A DNA stretch of 64,000 nucleotides, taken from NCBI RefSeq assembly GCF_029227915.1, contig NC_079885.1, positions 1,364,001 to 1,428,000 on the forward strand, written 5' to 3'. Positions 24,721 through 37,287 of the stretch are shown one piece after another; within the stretch, counting starts at the first letter, position 1, and every line of letters begins with the position of its first letter. Position numbers and translations under genes: made by a program. This stretch comes from Hydractinia symbiolongicarpus (taxonomy: Eukaryota; Cnidaria; Hydrozoa; Anthoathecata; Hydractiniidae). The notes beneath the pieces are model-generated. The model saw only the letters and a program-made list of their open reading frames with translations. It was not told the DNA's origin and searched no databases.

Positions 24721-26544
24721 CCACTAAAACGCATAAGACTTGTAGTTTTTAAAAATGTTTTCATTTTTGATGAGACGCTGAATAAAAGAAGTTTAATCGC
24801 CGGCAAACGAAAACCCGCGATTTCCCGTAAATCCCGGGCTTGACCCGTATAGTCAAAAGTATAAAAAGAAAGTACCCAGGGAGTAAACTCATTTCCCGAA
24901 CGATTTTTTATATTATTTTTTTACCACTAAACGCATGAGAGTTGTAGTTTTCAAAAATATTTTCATATTTGATGGGACGCTGAATAAAAGAAGTTTAATC
25001 GCCGGCAAACGAAAATCCGCGATTTTCCGTAAATCTCGGACTCGGCCCGTATAGTCAAAAGTATACAAAGAAAGTACCCAGGGAGTAAACTCATTTCCCG
25101 AACGATTTTTTAAATTATTTTTTCACCACTAAAACGCATAAGACTTGTAGTTTTTAAAAATGTTTTCATTTTTGATGAGACGCTGAATAAAAGAAGTTTA
25201 ATCGCCGGCAAACGAAAACCCGCGATTTCCCGTAAATCCCGGGCTTGGCCCGTATAGTCAAAAGTATAAAAAGAAAGTACCCAGGGAGTAAACTCATTTC
25301 CCGAACGATTTTTTATATTATTTTTTTACCACTAAACGCATGAGACTTGTAGTTTTCAAAAATATTTTCATATTTGATGGGACGCTGAATAAAAGAAGTT
25401 TAATCGCCGGCAAACGAAAATCCGCGATTTCCCGTAAATCCCGGACTCGGCCCGTATAGTCAAAAGTATACAAAGAAAGTACCCAGGGAGTAAACTCATT
25501 TCCCGAACGATTTTTTAAATTTTTTTTTCACCACTAAAACGCATGAGACTTGCAGTTTTTAAAAATGTTTTCATTTTTGATGAGACGCTTAATGAAAGAG
25601 GTTTAATCGCCGGAAAACGAAAACCCGCGATTTTCCGTAAATCCCGGGCTTGGCCCGTATAGTCGAATGTATACAAAGAAAGTACCCTGTGAGTAAACTC
25701 ATTTCCAGAACGATTTTTTAAATATTTTTTTCACCACTAAAACGCATGAGACTTGTAGTTTTCAAAAATGTGTTTATTTTTGATGAGACGCTGAATAAAA
25801 GAAGTTTAATCGCCGGATAAAGAAAACCCGCGATTTCCCGTAAATCCCGGCTTGGCACGTGTAGTCAAAAGTATACAAAGAAAGTACCCAGGGAGTAAAC
25901 TCATTTCCCGAACGATTTTTTAAATTACTTTTTCACCACTAAAACGCATGAGACTTGTAGTTTTCAAAAATATTTTCATATTTGATGGGACGCTGAATAA
26001 AAGAAGTTTAATCGCCGGCAAACGAAAATCCGCGATTTTCCGTAACTCCCGGACTCGGCCCGTATAGTCAAAAGTATACAAAGAAAGTACCCAGGGAGTA
26101 AACTCATTTCCCGAACGATTTTTTAAATTTTTTTTTCACCACTAAAACGCATGAGACTTGTAGTTTTTAAAAATGTTTTCATTTTTGATGAGACGCTTAA
26201 TGAAAGAGGTTTAATCGCCGGAAAACGAAAACCCGCGATTTTCCGTAAATCCCGGGCTTGGCCCGTATAGTCGAATGTATACAAAGAAAGTACCCTGTGA
26301 GTAAACTCATTTCCAGAACGATTTTTTAAATTATTTTTTCACCACTAAAACGCATAAGATTTGTAGTTTTCAAAAATGTTTTCATTTTTGATGAGACGCT
26401 TAATGAAAGAGGTTTAATCGCCGGAAAACGAAAACCCGCGATTTCCTGTAAATCCCGGGCTTGGCTCGTATAGTCGAATGTATACAAAGAAAGTACCCTG
26501 TGAGTAAACTCATTTCCAGAACGATTTTTTAAATTATTTTTTCA
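24721..26544. repeat. Nonamer unit, 1824 bp
   Basis: Starts: A 24721, B 24924 (GAGAGTTGTAG), A 25126, B 25329, C 25531, D-like 25734 (ATGTGTTTATTTT, CCGGATAAAG), B/E hybrid 25936, C 26139, A/C hybrid 26342. It is the same series as the octamers that follow, with one additional A/C monomer at the end. The GAGAGTTGTAG marker lies 1824 bp from its counterpart at 26765. Confidence 0.9.
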
Positions 26545-29500
26545 CCACTAAAACGCATAAGACTTGTAGTTTTTAAAAATGTTTTCATTTTTGATGAGAC
26601 GCTGAATAAAAGAAGTTTAATCGCCGGCAAACGAAAACCCGCGATTTCCCGTAAATCCCGGGCTTGACCCGTATAGTCAAAAGTATAAAAAGAAAGTACC
26701 CAGGGAGTAAACTCATTTCCCGAACGATTTTTTATATTATTTTTTTACCACTAAACGCATGAGAGTTGTAGTTTTCAAAAATATTTTCATATTTGATGGG
26801 ACGCTGAATAAAAGAAGTTTAATCGCCGGCAAACGAAAATCCGCGATTTTCCGTAAATCCCGGACTCGGCCCGTATAGTCAAAAGTATACAAAGAAAGTA
26901 CCCAGGGAGTAAACTCATTTCCTGAACGATTTTTTAAATTATTTTTTCACCACTAAAACGCATAAGACTTGTAGTTTTTAAAAATGTTTTCATTTTTGAT
27001 GAGACGCTGAATAAAAGAAGTTTAATCGCCGGCAAACGAAAACCCGCGATTTCCCGTAAATCCCGGGCTTGGCCCGTATAGTCAAAAGTATAAAAAGAAA
27101 GTACCCAGGGAGTAAACTCATTTCCCGAACGATTTTTTATATTATTTTTTTACCACTAAACGCATGAGACTTGTAGTTTTCAAAAATATTTTCATATTTG
27201 ATGGGACGCTGAATAAAAGAAGTTTAATCGCCGGCAAACGAAAATCCGCGATTTCCCGTAAATCCCGGACTCGGCCCGTATAGTCAAAAGTATACAAAGA
27301 AAGTACCCAGGGAGTAAACTCATTTCCCGAACGATTTTTTAAATTTTTTTTTCACCACTAAAACGCATGAGACTTGTAGTTTTTAAAAATGTTTTCATTT
27401 TTGATGAGACGCTTAATGAAAGAGGTTTAATCGCCGGAAAACGAAAACCCGCGATTTTCCGTAAATCCCGGGCTTGGCCCGTATAGTCGAATGTATACAA
27501 AGAAAGTACCCTGTGAGTAAACTCATTTCCAGAACGATTTTTTAAATATTTTTTTCACCACTAAAACGCATGAGACTTGTAGTTTTCAAAAATGTGTTTA
27601 TTTTTGATGAGACGCTGAATAAAAGAAGTTTAATCGCCAGATAAAGAAAACCCGCGATTTCCCGTAAATCCCGGCTTGGCCCGTGTAGTCAAAAGTATAC
27701 AAAGAAAGTACCCAGGGAGTAAACTCATTTCCCGAACGATTTTTTAAATTACTTTTTCACTACTAAAACGCATGAGACTTGTAGTTTTCAAAAATATTTT
27801 CATATTTGATGGGACGCTGAATAAAAGAAGTTTAATCGCCGGCAAACGAAAATCCGCGATTTTCCGTAACTCCCGGACTCGGCCCGTATAGTCAAAAGTA
27901 TACAAAGAAAGTACCCAGGGAGTAAACTCATTTCCCGAACGATTTTTTAAATTTATTTTTTCACCACTAAAACGCATGAGACTTGTAGTTTTCAAAAATG
28001 TTTTCATTTTTGATGAGACGCTTAATGAAAGAGGTTTAATCGCCGGCAAACGAAATCCCGCGTTTTCCCGTAAATCCGGGGCTTGGCCCGTATAGTCGAA
28101 TGTATACAAAGAAAGTACCCTGTGAGTAAACTCATTTCCAGAACGATTTTTTAAATTATTTTTTCACCACTAAAACGCATAAGACTTGTAGTTTTTAAAA
28201 ATGTTTTCATTTTTGATGAGACGCTGAATAAAAGAAGTTTAATCGCCGGCAAACGAAAACCCGCGATTTCCCGTAAATCCCGGGCTTGACCCGTATAGTC
28301 AAAAGTATAAAAAGAAAGTACCCAGGGAGTAAACTCATTTCCCGAACGATTTTTTATATTATTTTTTTACCACTAAACGCATGAGAGTTGTAGTTTTCAA
28401 AAATATTTTCATATTTGATGGGACGCTGAATAAAAGAAGTTTAATCGCCGGCAAACGAAAATCCGCGATTTTCCGTAAATCCCGGACTCGGCCCGTATAG
28501 TCAAAAGTATACAAAGAAAGTACCCAGGGAGTAAACTCATTTCCTGAACGATTTTTTAAATTATTTTTTCACCACTAAAACGCATAAGACTTGTAGTTTT
28601 TAAAAATGTTTTCATTTTTGATGAGACGCTGAATAAAAGAAGTTTAATCGCCGGCAAACGAAAACCCGCGATTTCCCGTAAATCCCGGGCTTGGCCCGTA
28701 TAGTCAAAAGTATAAAAAGAAAGTACCCAGGGAGTAAACTCATTTCCCGAACGATTTTTTATATTATTTTTTTACCACTAAACGCATGAGACTTGTAGTT
28801 TTCAAAAATATTTTCATATTTGATGGGACGCTGAATAAAAGAAGTTTAATCGCCGGCAAACGAAAATCCGCGATTTCCCGTAAATCCCGGACTCGGCCCG
28901 TATAGTCAAAAGTATACAAAGAAAGTACCCAGGGAGTAAACTCATTTCCCGAACGATTTTTTAAATTTTTTTTTCACCACTAAAACGCATGAGACTTGTA
29001 GTTTTTAAAAATGTTTTCATTTTTGATGAGACGCTTAATGAAAGAGGTTTAATCGCCGGAAAACGAAAACCCGCGATTTTCCGTAAATCCCGGGCTTGGC
29101 CCGTATAGTCGAATGTATACAAAGAAAGTACCCTGTGAGTAAACTCATTTCCAGAACGATTTTTTAAATATTTTTTTCACCACTAAAACGCATGAGACTT
29201 GTAGTTTTCAAAAATGTGTTTATTTTTGATGAGACGCTGAATAAAAGAAGTTTAATCGCCAGATAAAGAAAACCCGCGATTTCCCGTAAATCCCGGCTTG
29301 GCCCGTGTAGTCAAAAGTATACAAAGAAAGTACCCAGGGAGTAAACTCATTTCCCGAACGATTTTTTAAATTACTTTTTCACTACTAAAACGCATGAGAC
29401 TTGTAGTTTTCAAAAATATTTTCATATTTGATGGGACGCTGAATAAAAGAAGTTTAATCGCCGGCAAACGAAAATCCGCGATTTTCCGTAACTCCCGGAC

Positions 29501-29788
29501 TCGGCCCGTATAGTCAAAAGTATACAAAGAAAGTACCCAGGGAGTAAACTCATTTCCCGAACGATTTTTTAAATTTATTTTTTCACCACTAAAACGCATG
29601 AGACTTGTAGTTTTCAAAAATGTTTTCATTTTTGATGAGACGCTTAATGAAAGAGGTTTAATCGCCGGCAAACGAAATCCCGCGTTTTCCCGTAAATCCG
29701 GGGCTTGGCCCGTATAGTCGAATGAATACAAAGAAAGTACCCTGTGAGTAAACTCATTTCCAGAACGATTTTTTAAATTATTTTTTCA
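26545..29788. repeat. Octamer HOR, 1622 bp, two copies
   Basis: Copies 26545-28166 and 28167-29788. Order: A, B (GAGAGTTGTAG at 26763 and 28385), A, B, C, D-like (CCAGATAAAG), B/E hybrid (CACTACTAAAACG), C2. The copies look nearly identical; one difference is GTCGAATGAATAC near 29720 in the second. The last monomer of each (27964 and its copy) is the first C2 form in the window (AAATCCCGCGTTTTC, CCGGGGCTTGG). It takes the place of the C plus A/C pair in the preceding nonamer. The next monomer, 29789, has TTGTAATTTT and GACTCTG, so the period ends there. Confidence 0.94.
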
Positions 29789-32700
29789 CCACTAAAACGC
29801 ATAAGACTTGTAATTTTTAAAAATGTTTTCATTTTTGATGAGACTCTGAATAAAAGAGGTTTAATCGCCGGAAAACGAAAACCCGCGATTTCCTGTAAAT
29901 CCCAGGCTTGGCCCGTATAGTCGAATGTATACAAAGAAAGTACCCTGTGAGTAAACTCATTTCCAGAACGATTTTTTAAATTATTTCTTCACCACTAAAA
30001 CGCATAAGACTTGTAGTTTTTAAAAATGTTTTCATTTTTGATGAGACGCTGAATAAAAGAAGTTTAATCGCCGGCAAACGAAAACCCGCGATTTCCCGTA
30101 AATCCTGGGCTTGGCCCGTATAGTCAAAAGTATAAAAAGAAAGTACCCAGGGAGTAAACTCATTTCCCGAACGATTTTTTATATTATTTTTTTACCACTA
30201 AACGCATGAGACTTGTAGTTTTCAAAAATATTTTCATATTTGATGGGACGCTGAATAAAAGAAGTTTAATCGCCGGCAAACGAAAATCCGCGATTTTCCG
30301 TTAATCCCGGACTCGGCCCGTATAGTCAAAAGTATACAAAGAAAGTACCCAGGGAGTAAACTCATTTCCCGAACGATTTTTTAAATTTATTTTTTCACCA
30401 CTAAAACGCATGAGACTTGTAGTTTTCAAAAATGTTTTCATTTTTGATGAGACGCTTAATGAAAGAGGTTTAATCGCCGGCAAACGAAATCCCGCGTTTT
30501 CCCGTAAATCCGGGGCTTGGCCCGTATAGTCGAATGTATACAAAGAAAGTACCCAGGGAGTAAACTCATTTCCCGAACGATTTTTTAAATTATTTTTTCA
30601 CCACTAAAACGCATAAGACTTGTAGTTTTTAAAAATGTTTTCATTTTTGATGAGACTCTGAATAAAAGATGTTTAATCGCCGGCAAACGAAAACCTGCGA
30701 TTTCCCGTAAATCCCGGGCTTGGCCCGTATAGTCAAAAGTATACAAAGAAAGTACCCAGGGAGTAAACTCATTTCCCGAACGATTTTTTAAATTATTTTT
30801 TCACCACTAAAACGCATAAGACTTGTAGTTTTTAAAAATGTTTTCATTTTTGATGAGACGCTGAATAAAAGAAGTTTAATCGCCGGCAAACGAAAACCCG
30901 CGATTTCCCGTAAATCCCGGGCTTCGCCCGTATAGTCAAAAGTATAAAAAGAAAGTACCCAGGGTGTAAACTCATTTCCCAAACGATTTTTTAAATTATT
31001 ATTTCACCACTAAAACGCATGAGACTTGTAGTTTTCAAGAATGTTTTCATTTTTGATGAGACGCTGAATAAAAGCAGTTTAATCGCCGGCAAACGAAAAC
31101 CAGCGATTTCCCGTAAATCCTGGACTCGGCCCGTATAGTCAAAAGTATACAAAGAAAGTACCCAGGGAGTAAACTCATTTCCCGAACGATTTTTTAAATT
31201 TTTTTTTCACCACTAAAACGCATGAGACTTGTAGTTTTCAAAAATGTTTTCATTTTTGATGAGACGCTTAATGAAAGAGGTTTAATCGCCGGAAAACGAA
31301 AACCCGCGATTTCCCGTAAATCCCGGGCTTGGCCCGTATAGTCGAATGTATACAAAGAAAGTACCCTGTGAGTAAACTCATTTCCAGAACGATTTTTTAA
31401 ATTATTTTTTCACCACTAAAACGCATAAGACTTGTAGTTTTTAAAAATGTTTTCATTTTTGATGAGACGCTGAATAAAAGAAGTTTAATCGCCGGCAAAC
31501 GAAAACCCGCGATTTCCCGTAAATCCCGGGCTTGGCCCGTATAGTCAAAAGTATAAAAAGAAAGTACCCAGGGTGTAAACTCATTTCCCAAACGATTTTT
31601 TAAATTATTATTTCACCACTAAAACGCATGAGACTTGTAGTTTTCAAAAATATTTTCATATTTGATGGGACGCTGAATAAAAGAAGTTTAATCGCCGGCA
31701 AACGAAAATCCGCGATTTTCCGTAACTCCCGGACTCGGCCCGTATAGTCAAAAGTATACAAAGAAAGTACCCAGGGAGTAAACTCATTTCCCGAACGATT
31801 TTTTAAATTTATTTTTTCACCACTAAAACGCATGAGACTTGTAGTTTTCAAAAATGTTTTCATTTTTGATGAGACGCTTAATGAAAGAGGTTTAATCGCC
31901 GGCAAACGAAATCCCGCGTTTTCCCGTAAATCCGGGGCTTGGCCCGTATAGTCGAATGTATACAAAGAAAGTACCCTGTGAGTAAACTCATTTCCAGAAC
32001 GATTTTTTAAATTATTTTTTCACCACTAAAACGCATAAGACTTGTAATTTTTAAAAATGCTTTCATTTTTGATGAGACTCTGAATAAAAGAAGTTTAATC
32101 GCCGGCAAACGAAAACCCGCGATTTCCCGTAAATCCCGGCTTGGCCCGTATAGTCAAAAGTATACAAAGAAAGTACCCAGGGAGTAAACTCATTTCCCGA
32201 ACGACTTTTAAATTGTTTTCACCACTAAAACGCATAAGACTTGTAGTTTTTAAAAATGTTTACATTTTTGATGAGACGCTGAATAAAAGAAGTTTAATCG
32301 CCGGCAAACGAAAACCCGCGATTTCCCGTAAATCCCGGGCTTGGCCCGTGTAGTCAAAAGTATAAAAAGAAAGTACCCAGGGAGTAAACTCATTTCCCGA
32401 ACGATTTTTTATATTATTTTTTTACCACTAAACGCATGAGACTTGCAGTTTTCAAAAATATTTTCATATTTGATGGGACGCTGAACAAAAGAAGTTTAAT
32501 CGCCGGCAAACGAAAATCCGCGATTTTCCGTACATCCCGGACTCGGCCCGTATAGTCAAAAGTATACAAAGAAAGTACCCAGGGAGTAAACTGATTTCCC
32601 AAACGATTTTTTAAATTATATTTTCACCACTAAAACGCATGAGACTTGTAGTTTTTAAAAATGTTTTCATTTTTGATGAGACGGTGAATAAAAGAAGTTT

Positions 32701-33032
32701 AATCGCCGGCAAACGAAAACCAGCGATTTCCCGTAAATCCTGGACTCGGCCCGTATAGTCAAAAGTATACAAAGAAAGTACCCAGGGAGTAAACTCATTT
32801 CCCGAACGATTTTTTAAATTTTTTTTTCACCACTAAAACGCATGAGACTTGTAGTTTTCAAAAATGTTTTCATTTTTGATGAGACGCCTAATGAAAGAGG
32901 TTTAATCGCCGGAAAACGAAAACCAGCGATTTCCCGTAAATCCCGGGCTTGGCCCGTATAGTCGAATGTATACAAAGAAAGTACCCTGTTAGTAAACTCA
33001 TTTCCAGAACAATTTTTTAAATTATTTTTTCA
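29789..33032. repeat. Irregular block, left and right types mixed (16 units)
   Basis: Includes A/C-like 29789, A 29992, B 30195, C2 30398, two A-like units (the first with GACTCTG), F 31007, C 31210, A 31413, B 31616 (with the full CTAAAACG), C2 31820, and a unit near 32023 with TTGTAATTTT and AAATGCTTTC. A shortened linker GACTTTTAAATTG occurs near 32203. Monomers near 30804 and 31413 end with GGGTGTAAACTC and CCCAAACG. No stable higher-order period is seen; this is a transition zone. Confidence 0.82.
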
Positions 33033-36000
33033 CCACTAAAACGCATAAGACTTGTAGTTTTTAAAAATGTTTTCATTTTTGATGAGACGCTGAATAAAAG
33101 AAGTTTAATCGCCGGCAAACGAAAACCCGCGATTTCCCGTAAATCCCGGGCTTGCCCCGTATAGTCAAAAGTATAAAAAGAAAGTACCCAGGGAGTAAAC
33201 TCATTTCCCGAACGATTTTTTATATTATTTTTTTACCACTAAACGCATGAGACTTGTAGTTTTCAAAAATATTTTCATATTTGATGGGACGCTGAATAAA
33301 AGAAGTTTAATCGCCGGCAAACGAAAATCCGCGATTTTCCGTAAATCCCGGACTCGGCCCGTATAGTCGAAAGTATACAAAGAAAGTACCCAGGGAGTAA
33401 ACTCATTTCCCGAACGATTTTTTTATATTATTTTTTTACCACTAAACGCATGAGACTTTTAGTTTTCAAAAATATTTTCATATTTGATGGGACGCTGAAT
33501 AAAAGAAGTTTAATCGCCGGCAAACGAAAATCCGCGATTTTCCGTAAATCCCGGACTCGACCCGTATAGTCAAAAGTATACAAAGAAAGTACCCAGGGAG
33601 TAAACTCATTTCCCGAACGATTTTTTAAATTATATTTTCACCACTAAAACGCATGAGACTTGTAGTTTTCAAAAATGTTTTCATTTTTGATGAGACGCTA
33701 AATGAAAGAAGTTTAATCGCCGCAAACGAAAACCTGCGATTTCCCGTAAATCCCGGACTCGGCCCGTATAGTCAAAAGTATACAAAGAAAGTACCCAGGG
33801 AGTAAACTCATTTCCCGAACGATTTTTTAAATTATATTTTCACCACTAAAACGCATAAGACTTGTAGTTTTTAAAAATGTTTTCATTTTTGATGAGACGC
33901 TGAATAAAAGAAGTTTAATCGCCGGCAAACGAAAACCCGCCATTTCCCGTAAATCCCGGGCTTGGCCCGTATAGTCAAAAGTATAAAAAGAAAGTACCCA
34001 GGGAGTAAACTCATTTCCCGAACGATTTTTTATATTATTTTTTTACCACTAAACGCATGAGACTTGTAGTTTTCAAAAATATTTTCATATTTGATGGGAC
34101 GCTGAATAAAAGAAGTTTAATCGCCGGCAAACGAAAATCCGCGTTTTTCCGTAAATCCGGGGCTTGGCCCGTATAGTCGAATGTATACAAAGAAAGTACC
34201 CTGTGAGTAAACTCATTTCCAGAACGATTTTTTAAATTATTTTTTCACCACTAAAACGCATAAGACTTGTAGTTTTTAAAAATGTTTTCATTTTTGATGA
34301 GACTCTGAATAAAAGAAGTTTAATCGCCGGCAAACGAAAACCCGCAATTTCCCGTAAATCCTGGCTTGGCCCGTATAGTCAAAAGTATACAAAGAAAGTA
34401 CCCAGGGAGTAAACTCATTTCCCGAACGATTTTTTAAATTATTTTTTCACCACTAAAACGCATAAGACTTGTAGTTTTTAAAAATGTTTTCATTTTTGAT
34501 GAGACGCTGTATAAAAGAAGTTTAATCGCCGGCAAACGATAACCCGCGATTTCCCGTAAATCCGGGGCTTGGCCCGTATAGTCAAAAGTATAAAAAAAAA
34601 GTACCCAGGGAGTAAACTCATTTCCCGAACGATTTTTTATATTATTTTTTTACCACTAAACGCATGAGACTTGTAGTTTTCAAAAATATTTTCATATTTG
34701 ATGGGACGCTGAATAAAAGAAGTTTAATCGCCGGCAAACGAAAATCCGCGATTTTCCGTAAATCCCGGACTCGGCCCGTATAGTCAAAAGTATACAAAGA
34801 AAGTACCCAGGGAGTAAACTCATTTCCCAAACGATTTTTTAAATTTATTTTTTCACCACTAAAACGCATGAGACTTGTAGTTTTCAAAAATGTTTTCATT
34901 TTTGATGAGACGCTTAATGAGAGAGGCTTAATCGCTGGCAAACGAAATCCCGCGTTTTCCCGTAAATCCGGGGCTTGGCCCGTATAGTCGAATGTATACA
35001 AAGAAAGTACCCTGTGAGTAAACTCATTTCCAGAACGATTTTTTAAATTATTTTTTCACCACTAAAACGCATAAGACTTGTAGTTTTTAAAAATGTTTTC
35101 ATTTTTGATGAGACGCTGAATAAAAGAAGTTTAATCGCCGGCAAACGAAAACCCGCGATTTCCCGTAAATCCCGGGCTTGCCCCGTATAGTCAAAAGTAT
35201 AAAAAGAAAGTACCCAGGGAGTAAACTCATTACCCGAACGATTTTTTATATTATTTTTTTACCACTAAACGCATGAGACTTGTAGTTTTCAAAAATATTT
35301 TCATATTTGATGGGACGCTGAATAAAAGAAGTTTAATCGCCGGCAAACGAAAATCCGCGATTTTCCGTAAATCCCGGACTCGGCCCGTATAGTCGAAAGT
35401 ATACAAAGAAAGTACCCAGGGAGTAAACTCATTTCCCGAACGATTTTTTTATATTATTTTTTTACCACTAAACGCATGAGACTTTTAGTTTTCAAAAATA
35501 TTTTCATATTTGATGGGACGCTGAATAAAAGAAGTTTAATCGCCGGCAAACGAAAATCCGCGATTTTCCGTAAATCCCGGACTCGACCCGTATAGTCAAA
35601 AGTATACAAAGAAAGTACCCAGGGAGTAAACTCATTTCCCGAACGATTTTTTAAATTATATTTTCACCACTAAAACGCATGAGACTTGTAGTTTTCAAAA
35701 ATGTTTTCATTTTTGATGAGACGCTAAATGAAAGAAGTTTAATCGCCGCAAACGAAAACCTGCGATTTCCCGTAAATCCCGGACTCGGCCCGTATAGTCA
35801 AAAGTATACAAAGAAAGTACCCAGGGAGTAAACTCATTTCCCGAACGATTTTTTAATTTTTTTTTTCACCACTAAAACGCATGAGACTTGTAGTTTTCAA
35901 AAATGTTTTCATTTTTGATGAGACGCTTAATGAAAGAGGTTTAATCGCCGGAAAACGAAAACCCGCGACTTCCCGTAAATCCCGGACTCGGCCCGTATAG

Positions 36001-37287
36001 TCAAAAGTATACAAAGAAAGTACCCAGGGAGTAAACTCATTTCCCGAACGATTTTTTAAATTATATTTTCACCACTAAAACCCATAAGACTTGTAGTTTT
36101 TAAAAATGTTTTCATTTTTGATGAGACGCTGAATAAAAGAAGTTTAATCGCCGGCAAACGAAAACCCGCCATTTCCCGTAAATCCCGGGCTTGGCCCGTA
36201 TAGTCAAAAGTATAAAAAGAAAGTACCCAGGGAGTAAACTCATTTCCCGAACGATTTTTTATATTATTTTTTTACCACTAAACGCATGAGACTTGTAGTT
36301 TTCAAAAATATTTTCATATTTGATGGGACGCTGAATAAAAGAAGTTTAATCGCCGGCAAACGAAAATCCGCGTTTTTCCGTAAATCCGGGGCTTGGCCCG
36401 TATAGTCGAATGTATACAAAGAAAGTACCCTGTGAGTAAACTCATTTCCAGAACGATTTTTTAAATTATTTTTTCACCACTAAAACGCATAAGACTTGTA
36501 GTTTTTAAAAATGTTTTCATTTTTGATGAGACTCTGAATAAAAGAAGTTTAATCGCCGGCAAACGAAAACCCGCGATTTCCCGTAAATCCTGGCTTGGCC
36601 CGTATAGTCAAAAGTATACAAAGAAAGTACCCAGGGAGTAAACTCATTTCCCGAACGATTTTTTAAATTATTTTTTCACCACTAAAACGCATAAGACTTG
36701 TAGTTTTTAAAAATGTTTTCATTTTTGATGAGATGCTGTATAAAAGAAGTTTAATCGCCGGCAAACGAAAACCCGCGATTTCCCGTAAATCCGGGGCTTG
36801 GCCCGTATAGTCAAAAGTATAAAAAAAAAGTACCCAGGGAGTAAACTCATTTCCCGAACGATTTTTTATATTATTTTTTTACCACTAAACGCATGAGACT
36901 TGTAGTTTTCAAAAATATTTTCATATTTGATGGGACGCTGAATAAAAGAAGTTTAATCGCCGGCAAACGAAAATCCGCGATTTTCCGTAAATCCCGGACT
37001 CGGCCCGTATAGTCAAAAGTATACAAAGAAAGTACCCAGGGAGTAAACTCATTTCCCAAACGATTTTTTAAATTTATTTTTTCACCACTAAAACGCATGA
37101 GACTTGTAGTTTTCAAAAATGTTTTCATTTTTGATGAGACGCTTAATGAGAGAGGCTTAATCGCTGGCAAACGAAATCCCGCGTTTTCCCGTAAATCCGG
37201 GGCTTGGCCCGTATAGTCGAATGTATACAAAGAAAGTACCCTGTGAGTAAACTCATTTCCAGAACGATTTTTTAAATTATTTCTTCA
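33033..37287. repeat. Decamer (2026 bp) followed by its 11-monomer version (2229 bp)
   Basis: Unit 1 33033-35058: starts 33033, 33236, 33439, 33641 (type H), 33843, 34046, 34248, 34450, 34653, 34856. Unit 2 35059-37287 repeats the series, with private markers shifted by 2026 bp before the insertion (GAGACTTTTAG at 33453 and 35479) and by 2229 bp after it. The difference is one extra monomer at 35869-36071. Shared rarities include the longer T run TTTTTTTATATTA before 33439 and 35465, and GAGAGAGGCTTAATCGCTGG near 34920 and 37149. Confidence 0.94.
35869..36071. repeat. Single inserted hybrid monomer (203 bp)
   Basis: Absent from the sister unit 33033-35058, where monomer 33641 is followed directly by 33843. 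The insert starts as type C (TTCAAAAATG, GCTTAATGAAAGAGG, CCGGAAAACGAAAAC) and ends as type J or similar (GCGACTTCCCG, CCCGGACTCGG, GTCAAAAGTATAC, linker AAATTATATTTT). It is exactly one monomer long, so the array phase is preserved, as expected for unequal exchange or conversion in register. Confidence 0.9.
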
